This document shows, in pieces, positions 1-8,501 of a stretch of 64,000 nt of DNA. The stretch is from Agapetus fuscipes (Eukaryota; Arthropoda; Insecta; Trichoptera; Glossosomatidae): positions 2,356,001 through 2,420,000 of the forward strand of contig OX637338.1 in the NCBI GenBank assembly GCA_951799405.1, in the 5' to 3' direction. How positions within the stretch are numbered: position 1 is the first letter of the stretch; every line of letters starts with the position of its first letter. The translations under genes and the position numbers were made by a program. The notes beneath the pieces were generated by a model, which had not been told where the DNA came from, did not search any database, and saw nothing but the letters and a program-made list of their open reading frames with translations.

Positions 1-2255
1 ACTTTTCTCTCTCCAATTTGTATGCCATGTCCTTCCAGATTCGCTTGTTTAACACAATGATCCATGATTAAATTGAATAACCATGGGCTCATTATGCAAC
101 CCTGTCTCACACCTTTGTACACATTAAAATACTCGCTGTATTCTCCATCCACCCTGACACACGCCCTGCTATTTACATAGATGGCGCGTATCGCATTCAA
201 AAGTGCTTTGTTTACACCATACTTCTCTAGCACACACCACATCATACTTCTATCCACCGAGTCGAAGGCTTTCTCAAGATCTACGAAAGCCGCGTAGACC
301 TTTTTATTAACGGCCAGCTGTTTTTCGACTATCTGTCGAAGCGCGAATATCTGGTCTACGCAACCTCTTTCTGGCATAAAGCCAGATTGTATATCTGAGA
401 CCTTCTCCTGGGTGGATAATCTTACCCTATGGATAAGAATCTTGCATAGCACTTTACCTGGCACACTAAGAAGGCTGATCGGTCTGTAGTTACGGCAGTC
501 TTTTTTGTCGCCTTTACCTTTGTAAATTGGCACAATGACCGCCTCTCTCCAGTCCGATGGAACCTCCTTGACACTAACACACAATTCGCAAAGCTCTTTC
601 ATCCATTCGATCACACATTCTCCTCCCGCTTTCAACATCTCAGGTCTCACACCATCCACACTTGCAGCTTTCCCATTCTTTAATTCCTTTATAACCTTTC
701 TTACTTCTTCTTTCGATATTTTCAAAACATTACCCTCATCATATTCTCCTTTCACAGTTAAATCACATTCATCTTCACCAAAAACCTCATTAAAATATTC
801 TTTCCATCTCTTTTTTACATCTTCTTTATTCCACAGAATGTCTCCGCTGACATTTTTGATTCCCGGAGTTGTGGACTTACAACTTTCGTTGTTTTGTCTC
901 ACCCAGCTCCAAAACATCTTTTTATTGTCAGAGAAGTCATTCTGTGCTCTTTCACTTAATTTCTCTTCCATACTTCTCTTACTCATTTGAACTTCATTCT
1001 TCGCTAGCCATTTTTTCCTCTTGTACTCGGTCTCTAACATTTTATTCATTCTATCATTAATCCATTTTAAATAACTATCTTTCTTCTCTTTCACTGCTTG
1101 TTTAACCTTATCGTTCCACCATTCATTGCCTTTTCTATGCCCAATCGTCACTTCTCCACATACTTTCTTTGCACTTTCAACCAAACATGTTTTAAATGTT
1201 TCCCACATTTTTCCTACACATGCATTCTTCGCCAATTCCTTGCATTCATCCGATTTCAAAATCTGGCTTACTTCCACTTCAAAATCATTCCTCACACTTT
1301 CATCATCTAGTTTTTCTACCTTTATTCTTTTCATCTTAATAACTTTCGTTCTTTTCAACATTTTCACTTTACCTATCATAACTGTGGCACACAAGAGATG
1401 ATGGTCTGATCCCACGGATACACCTTGGTAGACTCTGACATCTCTTATGGCACCTCTCATACATTCTTCCATACATATGTAGTCAATGACAGTGCGAGTA
1501 TTTGGCCCATACCACGTATATGTGTGCACGTCTTTATGTTTAAACCAGGTATTTGATACAAACATACCATGCTCCACACACATGTCGACAAGACGTCTCC
1601 CACTGCCATTGATGACACCTCTTCCATTTGGTCCTACGACCCTCTCATATTCATCCTTTCTTCTACCTACCCATCCATTCATGTCACCAAGAAGCAATAA
1701 CTTTTCATTCTCGTCTTTCATTCTGACTGTGTCATCAAGCATATCCCAGAATTCATTTTTAGTCTCCATACATTCTGAATCTACTGGCGCATAGCATGCA
1801 ATGAGTAAAAAGTTCATACTTCCATACCTGATCCTCACTAGAAGAATCCTAGGAGAGATCCATTCATAATTCCTAACATAATTTCTCACACTCTCAATTA
1901 TAATCACACCAACACCCTGTCTAGGGCATCCATCTTTCACTCCCGAGTAAATGAATAAACTACCATTACTCAGAACTTTCTCCCCTTCACCTTTCATCTT
2001 GGTCTCAGTCACACATAGAATTTTAATCTTCCTGTCATTCATCTCTTTCTCTAACTCTTGTTCTTTGTCCTTCATTCCTCTTACATTTAAAGTTCCAATT
2101 TTCCATTCATCTTCTTGCTTACGTCTACTGTTACCAGACGGAAGTGATTTCTTCAGTCTGGTAAAAGCTTTGGCAACCCTGCAGGGGCCATTTGACACTC
2201 CCCAAGCTTCACGGCGACAGAACTTGTCAGATTCTGTGCGCCTTTGTCCCTCCAT
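1..2255 (-). CDS. RTE-like non-LTR retrotransposon polyprotein (endonuclease + reverse transcriptase), runs off the left edge
   Basis: Open frame of at least 751 codons from ATG 2255 to base 1 with no stop. An APE-type endonuclease is first: LNVRGM (about 56-61), TET (83-85), GDMNGWVG (190-197), SDHH (283-286). The reverse transcriptase follows, with VPIYKGKGDKKD, AFVDLEKAFDSVDR and KGVRQGCIMSPWLFN; the YADD box lies past the edge. It is a relative of, but distinct from, the copy at 49203-50612. No disabling mutation is visible in this stretch, so the element may be recent. Clade (RTE or Proto2 type) is inferred from the single-ORF layout and C-terminal GHMERM...GRGRPRKVW box of its relatives. 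Confidence 0.85.
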   Translation of the reverse strand, partial: MEGQRRTESDKFCRREAWGVSNGPCRVAKAFTRLKKSLPSGNSRRKQEDEWKIGTLNVRGMKDKEQELEKEMNDRKIKILCVTETKMKGEGEKVLSNGSLFIYSGVKDGCPRQGVGVIIIESVRNYVRNYEWISPRILLVRIRYGSMNFLLIACYAPVDSECMETKNEFWDMLDDTVRMKDENEKLLLLGDMNGWVGRRKDEYERVVGPNGRGVINGSGRRLVDMCVEHGMFVSNTWFKHKDVHTYTWYGPNTRTVIDYICMEECMRGAIRDVRVYQGVSVGSDHHLLCATVMIGKVKMLKRTKVIKMKRIKVEKLDDESVRNDFEVEVSQILKSDECKELAKNACVGKMWETFKTCLVESAKKVCGEVTIGHRKGNEWWNDKVKQAVKEKKDSYLKWINDRMNKMLETEYKRKKWLAKNEVQMSKRSMEEKLSERAQNDFSDNKKMFWSWVRQNNESCKSTTPGIKNVSGDILWNKEDVKKRWKEYFNEVFGEDECDLTVKGEYDEGNVLKISKEEVRKVIKELKNGKAASVDGVRPEMLKAGGECVIEWMKELCELCVSVKEVPSDWREAVIVPIYKGKGDKKDCRNYRPISLLSVPGKVLCKILIHRVRLSTQEKVSDIQSGFMPERGCVDQIFALRQIVEKQLAVNKKVYAAFVDLEKAFDSVDRSMMWCVLEKYGVNKALLNAIRAIYVNSRACVRVDGEYSEYFNVYKGVRQGCIMSPWLFNLIMDHCVKQANLEGHGIQIGERK

Positions 2256-2640
2256 CAAACCATCTTAACCAGACAGACTCGATGGAAAAACAAAATTGTC
2301 ATAATACTAAAAAATATATAAATAAAATCTAAACTACAGTTATGTGTCGTTTGACACAAGTCTTAAATATATAAAAATAACCGCTAAGAGCGACTCCCTC
2401 ACCCGCCAAAGCCAGCAGAGACACGCACCTCTAAGAGCGCCTCCCTACCCTGAGCACAGTCAGCAGAGCCACGCAAAGCGATTTTCTGTGTTGTTTTCTA
2501 ATAGTGATGTTTTGCCATACAATGTGCTGTAATTGTGATGTTCTATCATGTGTTGTTCTGTCATGTGTCGTTTTGTCAGCGTGCCATTCTATCCTGTCAC
2601 CATTTCATCACAGTGGAACCTCAATTGTCTGAGGTTGTGG
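2256..2640 (-). promoter_or_regulatory. 5' UTR of the RTE-like element, with a duplicated block
   Basis: Upstream of the retrotransposon ATG. Two imperfect copies of a ~48-bp block at about 2385-2432 and 2433-2480 share CTAAGAGCG and CAGCAGAG-CACGCA. A second set of short GTT(C/T)TGTCATGTG repeats lies at 2535-2580. Internal-promoter role is an inference. Confidence 0.4.
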
Positions 2641-2842
2641 TGTTGAGGGCTGTCCGTCAATAGATCAGTTGGTTTAATGCTGGCTGTTTTTCTATTCCAA
2701 CCAATGGATTTCCCTTTTGATGTTTATTTCAAACCCAAAATCAAAATGCAGGCAAGGTTTAATCAGCCTTCACATGACATGAGAGCCAGCCACGTCGGTA
2801 GCTGGATTACTGGTCAGGCCCTTACCTGTAAAAATAAATAGA
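2640..2842 (+). repeat. SINE-B, degenerate copy
   Basis: A decayed copy of the SINE at 2858: GTCAATAGATCAGTTGG for the A-box region, GTTTATTTCAAACCC, GTTTAATCAGCCTTCACA and the ACCTGTAAAAATAAATAG end. Confidence 0.65.
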
Positions 2843-2857
2843 TTCCAAATGCCACAG

Positions 2858-5725
2858 TCCGGTCGATAGCTCAGGTGGTAGAGTGCTTGCATTCCATGCC
2901 GAAAGCTCGGGTTCGAATCCCACCGAGGGTGTCAGAAATGATTTCGCGTTTCGGTGTTTATTTCAAACCCCAAAATAAAATACCGGCAAGGTTTACTCAG
3001 CCTTCACAAGAAATGAGTACCAGCACTAGAGTGTCCCTTATTTTTCAACTTGATTATTTTTTAACGCATAGGGGCTATTTTTTTGCGTATTGCTATAAAA
3101 CACTTCCTCAGAAAATTTCAGATCATTTGGAGCACAGTAACCCGTGCCGACTTGTATCGGAACATGTTCATACAATTTACGCTACAGTACAAGCGCGCGG
3201 GTGGCACGTTCTCACTTTGTTTTCAGTCAAATGCAAAAAGTTGTGTTATCAACATGGTTTATTTAATTTGAATCATATTTCAGCTCAATAACGAAGTGCT
3301 AAAAAAATAATATTCTTAGTTGGAGAGGCACAACACCAAATAACAGGTGGCAAATTACCATCAAATCGTCAAACAAAGGAAGAAAGGTCACGGCAACGCG
3401 AAATTGAGGAAAAAAAATAAAACTAACTGCATGTACTTTAGTATATGTTTTTCTACAGAGGACAGAAGCCAGCTGAACACTAAAGACCACCAGGCCTCCG
3501 CCAAAGTGCTAGGTCTCAGCAAAGACAAATATATAATTAATAAATCTTTCATTCAAATGGTTCTATCTAAAATGTGGAAGGAATGGCAGAAGCAGCTGCC
3601 TGGACATCCCTGCAAGAAAGCATGGATGTTCAGGCATTGTTTTTTGGAGACTGGGTATTCAAGGCGGTCACTTCAATCATTTGGAATGCTATTCCCACCT
3701 TACGTCTCAAGACTCACCTCCTCGACCTATCATATGGACAAGCGCCTTTGTAATGACGCACTGTCATAAAAGGTCCTGTGTAAATTTTGTACTTCAAGCT
3801 ATAAAGACGGATTTGTAAAATCATGGTCCTGACATAGTAATTGTTAATTGGGATGGGACAGTGTTCCGTGAATTATAGACTGCAGGAGTTCTTAGGAAGA
3901 GCGGTTACCGGTCGTTGCTTTCTTTCGATGCTAAAGAAAAACTTCTTGCTGTTCCAAAACTAGATAGTTCTTCTGGTAAAGATCCGGCCATGGCTTTTTA
4001 AGCTCGTTTCATGATAGGGACCTTAGTGACTAGATGCGAATAATGTGCTGTGACACTTCAGCTTCTAGTGTTGGACTAATGTTGGAATTTTGGACAAAAG
4101 TTGGAAAGAGAGGTATTATTGTTTGCTTGTCGCCAACATGTTTATAAACTCGTCTTAACAAATGTGTTTGAAGCAAAAATACCTCAAATTACTATAAATA
4201 CTGATATTTCACTGTTTTAAAAATTAAAAGATAATTGGAATAATATTGATTCTACTAACATCCAAACTTGCCCAAATTTGTGAAACAATATATCAGTGAT
4301 TGAGAAATCGATCAATTAGTAGTGTTTTATAAGCATGGACTATAAAAGTTTATTGTACGAGATAAGTACCGTGAACTGATTAGAACTACTCATCATGTTT
4401 TTGGGTGGTGATGAGGATAAACCTGAAAATAAAGCCTCCTGATGCTTTGCATTAAGCGCGGAGGATGGCAAGAGCTATTTACTCTTTGGAGATATGTTGC
4501 AGTCTTTATTTAAAATGAGCACAAAGAAAATACAAGTCCTTAAAGATATTTGCTAATTTATTACCACTGTTTATGTGAAACCCTGGGTTCAGTGTAGTTT
4601 GGCAATTAAAGCACCTCATCAAGATTTGTGATTTTTGAAAATTTTGAAGGATTATGAGAAACTTGGAACAGTTATTTCTCAAGTAGCCTTGAAGAAGTTT
4701 TGTCAGCTCTTATGGTATTCGTCAGATAAATAGCAGTATCATCAATCTTTGATGATTTGGTGGAAGATGAAAAAAAGAAAACTAAAAAGCAAATTTTTGC
4801 TAATTTAGAGAGGGAAAGTTCTTGCTCATTACAAACGAGGTATAGTCCATCTAAAGAAAAAATATCAAGATCTTTATACGGTACATATAAAATCATCAGT
4901 TCTTTTAATATGTTTTTCTACTTATGTATTTATTGTAATGGTATTTTATTATTTTTTATGTTTCACATAAAACTTTGGATAAGTTTGTGTCTTCCTCAAG
5001 CAAAAAAATATTTACAAGATTGTAAATTGAAAGGACTTTCCTTCAAGATAGCGTCTCGTCATGGAAATAAAATGTTATTTTAAAGGACAGAAAATTTACC
5101 TTTGTTAAAGCAGTCAATGATACTGCAGAAAATTTGTGAAACGAAGGAAGATTTCCATGTCGAAATAACGACCAAGGAAGAACAGAAGCAGTGCCATTTA
5201 CGCTGCGTTCAGTACACAAAAAACTGTATTTTTACTGCAAAAAGAAGACGCTGAAGAGAACATATCTTAATCAAAAGTATCTATTTTTTTGCTTTTAATC
5301 TATTTCACCATTATTCACAGACATTTTGGTTTATTTTGACACTTAAGAATCATTATAAAAATTTGAAATACCATCATATCTAGAAGAAGTAAATTTCTCT
5401 TATTTTGAAAAACTTTGAGGCCTCGTCGGCACGGGTTAGAATCACCGTACAAATATGAAATTTTGTATCTGAATAGTTTATAGTAATTGTAAAAAAGTTA
5501 GAGGGTATGCGTTTTCAAAATCGAAAAAAAAAATTTTTTGGCCATATAAGGGACACTCTAACCAGCACTCTCGGGAGCTAGGAAACCTCCACTTCAACTG
5601 AAGTGGTTGGCGTAAGGCCGGCCCCCTTACCTGTAAAAATAAATAGGTTTAACTCGCCACATGCGACCCCTTCGGGGATAACGCGGCAAGAAGTTACACT
5701 ATATGTGTAGCTTAGTTGCTTTTTT
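2858..5725 (+). repeat. SINE-B, interrupted by a DNA transposon
   Basis: tRNA-like head GATAGCTCAGGTGGTAGAG (A box) and GGTTCGAATCCCACC (B box) at 2868-2925, body to 3026; the rest resumes at 5561-5725 (ACCTGTAAAAATAAATAGG, then a hairpin CCCCTTCGGGG and TACACTATATGTGTAGC). Other copies at 14360, 36107, 61410 and 61900 lack the interruption. Confidence 0.85.
3027..5560. mobile_element. 2.5-kb DNA transposon with 15-bp TIRs and 8-bp TSD, decayed transposase
   Basis: Both ends read TAGAGTGTCCCTTAT (right end in reverse complement) and the flanks are the 8-bp duplication ACCAGCAC (3019-3026, 5561-5568). The uninterrupted target can be read in the SINE copy near 36270. Subterminal CCCGTGCCGAC occurs inverted near both ends (about 3147 and 5427). 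The interior holds only broken coding sequence on the plus strand: around 4435-4800 the frame gives ARRMARAIYSLEI and FDDLVEDEKKKTKKQ, which recall a transposase-like family of insect genomes. hAT or P superfamily would suit the 8-bp TSD; not resolved. Confidence 0.8.
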
Positions 5726-5779
5726 GCATTGCGTTACATTCAATCTTTTTGTAAGCATTGTGATGAGAAGTTGCGCATA

Positions 5780-6030
5780 TCTAATCTAAATATAAGTTGC
5801 AAAGATATTTATCATTTGAGATTCATAGTAAATGCATTCCCACAAGCAGACATGCATAATTTCGCACTCACACATGCCGCATGTGGACCTACAATATAAA
5901 AACCCAATCTCAAATGAACATAAGCCCTGCAACTCTTTCCGACCTTCCCTGAAACAGGGGTGACATTGGCAAAGTGAACCATTTTTTACAGTATGGGTGG
6001 TCAGCCTCATACCAACCTATAAGTCAAGAA
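5780..6030 (-). repeat. RTE-like 3' tail (solo)
   Basis: Member of the ~240-bp family that follows the retrotransposon ORFs at 13516, 42412 and 49203. Markers in sense orientation: TTCCTTGACTTATAGG, GACCACCCATACTGTAAAAA, GGTTCACTTTGCCAATG, then a microsatellite of ATTAGATTAGATT type. Confidence 0.85.
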
Positions 6031-6680
6031 ATAGCGCAGTTTAATTGCATTTACAATTTTCTGAGATAGGTTTGGTTTACAATACTCGGATAATCGAGGT
6101 TCTATTATATATATGTAGGTATATGCGTGAATTTAAAAGACTGATTTAAAGTAGGAATATATCGATACCTGAAAGGTAAAACTAAATAAGTGACATATTA
6201 AGCTAAAATTGATTTTATAGATAAATGCACTGTTTTTCCTATTTTCTACGAGAGAAAACACTAAAAAAATTATGAAAATCTTGTAGTTTAGAAGTTTTTC
6301 ATGAGCGCTTGCTTATAATTAGTTCAGTTACTATGTGAATCAGCACTTATTCAGTTTTACCTTTAAGATGCTGATATGTACGTACATGGGTGAATTTAAA
6401 AGACTGTTTAAAAGTAGGTATATATTATAAACGTTGTACTTATATTCCTAAGGTAAGATTATTTTATCTTATTTGACTTCTGTCACCACTCTGCTAAGAG
6501 TGTCCAAAGCCTCCCCATGTTCCTATCTTTGTAGACCTCTTTGCATATTTTCATTTATAAATGTACGTTTTTCATGCATCTTCTTTCTTTACATTCATGA
6601 AAATACTGAGAAGCCATAGTGCAGGAAGTAATGCAACTCAGATATACACCCATCATGTTGGGATAATTTTAAAGAAAATT
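6031..6680. other. No gene; part of a dispersed repeat
   Basis: AT-rich. About 6225-6310 is homologous, in opposite orientation, to 40510-40595 (shared TTTCCTATTTTCTAC and AAAACACT), so it is an unclassified repeat. Nothing else recognised. Confidence 0.4.
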
Positions 6681-6684
6681 GTTT

Positions 6685-7175
6685 TATCTCTACTAATCGC
6701 TGCCTTAGTTCTTGTTTGCCGTATAGACCACTAAGCTAATTTTACATGAGCAATGTTTGTATGTGTACTGGACCAATGTGTCTTATGAAAACAGGAAATT
6801 GATTTAAAAAATATTTAAGGTCGAACAGACCTAACTTAAAAACTTATACATTTTTAAATTATTTTAATCCAACATCGAGGTCGCAATCTTTGATTTTAAT
6901 AAGAACTTAAAAAAAAAATTACGCTGTTATCCCTAAGGTAACTTAATCTTATAATCAAAAAATTGGATCAATAAATTAAAAATTATTATTAAAATAATTA
7001 AAAGTTTTATTAATTTTAAATTCACCCCAAACCAATAAATATTTATATTTATTTAACTTTAAACAACTCTCACATTATCGAGTTTTACGGTTTTTCTTGG
7101 CTCATATTGTGTAGAATTTAATTCTTAAGACAACTGCATTTAAAAGTCATATTTGACAGAATTCAATTTATACCT
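6685..7175 (+). repeat. MITE (repeat D) interrupted by mitochondrial DNA
   Basis: Left part TTTACATGAGCAATG...GGAAATTGATTT to 6817, right part AAACAACTCTCACATTATCG...GACAACTGCATT from 7061. Intact relatives at 8065-8290 and 19305-19508 join these parts directly. Confidence 0.75.
6818..7060 (-). pseudogene. NUMT: fragment of mitochondrial 16S rRNA
   Basis: Plus strand reads GGTCGAACAGACCTAA, CCAACATCGAGGTCGCAATC and ACGCTGTTATCCCTAAGGTA in this order, the strongly conserved core of insect mitochondrial 16S (the rRNA sense strand is minus here). Both ends break off inside the rRNA, and the flanks are a nuclear MITE, so it is a nuclear copy. Confidence 0.93.
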
Positions 7176-7219
7176 TAAGTCTATATTACCTGTAATTTTA
7201 ATTGATTTACTTTATCTAT

Positions 7220-7597
7220 AATAATCTATAATCTAAGTTGCAAGGATATATTCATTTAAAGCTCTCAGATGTAAGCCCACAAACCAACAAGTGTAGTTCG
7301 CGCTTACAAATGCTGAATGTGTACTTACAAATAAAATCCAAACCTCAAATGAACATAAGCCCCACAACTTTTGCCGACCTTCCCTGAAACAGGGGTAACA
7401 TTGGCAAAGTGAACCATTTTTTACAGTATGGGTGGTCAGCCTCATACCAACCTATAAGTCAAGGAATATGAATAAAAAATTACATTTAAATATATAAAAG
7501 AACAAAACCTTACAAAGAAATCTATACAAAAAAAGTCAGAAATTTCCTATGCAAAAAATGTAGCAAATTAATACACCAACATTAGAAATCACCATTG
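7220..7597 (-). mobile_element. RTE-like element, 5'-truncated: tail, 3' UTR and last codons
   Basis: Tail 7220-7467, then a 3' UTR (ACAAAACCTTACAAAGAAATC on the plus strand) to 7597. It shares this 3' UTR with the copies at 59428-59920 and 63018-63310, a sub-family distinct from the copy at 12548. Confidence 0.8.
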
Positions 7598-7769
7598 ATT
7601 ATTATAATATATAAATAACTTTCATAATATATAAAAAAAAAAAAAACTAAATAAAAAATACCTTCTAACTACACAATATGCTTCATTGATAATTATTGAT
7701 ATTTTGTTTACTTTTATCACTTAATTATTTTGTTTAGCTGTAGCCTTTTTATACCCAATAATCTATAAT

Positions 7770-7835
7770 CTAAGTTGCATAACCTTCCATTTACGAGTCC
7801 GAAGTGTTACCACTAGACTACAGACCGGTAAGTAG
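7770..7835 (-). repeat. SINE-A head fragment
   Basis: Plus strand ACCACTAGACTACAGACCGGT is the reverse of the SINE-A A-box region. Confidence 0.55.
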
Positions 7836-8064
7836 TCACAATATGTCAACAGTTTGGAAATAAAAACAAGATTCAAGTAGACGCAAAGGGTAGTTTCTTA
7901 AATATTTATTCCCAAAAAAATATCCATGTTATTTTTAATAAGGCATATGAATTATGTACAAAAATACAATACGTATCAACAGATGCTAATAAATAATTAA
8001 TTGATAAAATATTTCTATCTAGTTACTAATTAAAGTTTTGTTCTAGAGGTTCATATATTATGTC

Positions 8065-8292
8065 CCCTTAGTGCTTGTTTTTATTATATCCATTAGAGGT
8101 GATTTCACATGAGCAATGTGTACTAAACCAATGTGTCTTAAACTGGAAATTGATTTTACGAATATCTAAAACAATTCTTACATTATCGTGTTTTTTTCTT
8201 AGCTCAGATTGTGTAGAATGTGATTATTAAGACAATCTCATTGAAAGGTCATCTTTGAATCAAATGGTAGATAAGCTAAACAGGCATTGAGG
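8065..8292 (+). repeat. MITE, repeat D
   Basis: Starts TTAGTGCTTGTTTTTATTAT and ends CTAAACAGGCATTGAG; same family as 19305-19508. It ends 30 bp from the chitin synthase stop and so lies in the 3' UTR. Confidence 0.7.
8090..8095 (-). promoter_or_regulatory. First AATAAA downstream of the chitin synthase stop
   Basis: The nearest canonical polyadenylation hexamer after the TAG at 8322 lies about 227 nt downstream, inside a MITE (repeat D). Use of it is inferred. Confidence 0.35.
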
Positions 8293-8321
8293 GGAAGATG
8301 AAGCGAGGAAGCAGCTCTCTG

Positions 8322-8501
8322 CTAATATCTGAAGGTGACCTGGCTGGGTCTAGGCTGCATCTTCAGAGAGTCATTGTCGTCATCTCCTGTGCTGGGTTCA
8401 TAGCCTCTGTTAACATGGCCAGAGTCTGGGAAACCGTCACTGATGGGGCCAGCGTTGGAGATCCTCATGCTGCGGACTGGAATGCCAGCATTGCTAATCC
8501 T
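8322..8501 (-). CDS. CHS: Terminal coding exon (23) of chitin synthase
   Basis: Acceptor TTTCCAG at 8502-8508, then 59 codons and TAG at 8322-8324. It encodes [18 protein letters not shown]..., then [14 protein letters not shown] and ends in [10 protein letters not shown], an acidic-then-basic tail of the kind seen at chitin synthase C-termini. Exon 22 ends ...NEYGATG at 9426, where GGG/GTGAGC is a good donor in phase 0, so the exons join in frame. If this donor is read through, translation stops at TGA 9408-9410 after five extra residues; that shorter form (1507 aa) would be an intron-retention product. Confidence 0.85.
   Translation of the reverse strand, partial: RISNAGIPVRSMRISNAGPISDGFPDSGHVNRGYEPSTGDDDNDSLKMQPRPSQVTFRY

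Noticed and set aside
535..2268. Plus-strand open frames over the first 2.3 kb
   Set aside because: They are antisense shadows of the long minus-strand EN-RT frame, which has clear family motifs.
2868..2930. tRNA gene
   Set aside because: A and B boxes are present here and at 10413, 14371, 36107, 39541, 60000 and others, but no complete cloverleaf follows and each is joined to a repeated SINE body.
6818..7060. Functional rRNA gene or mitochondrial contamination
   Set aside because: Only a 243-bp internal piece, and both flanks are halves of a nuclear MITE.
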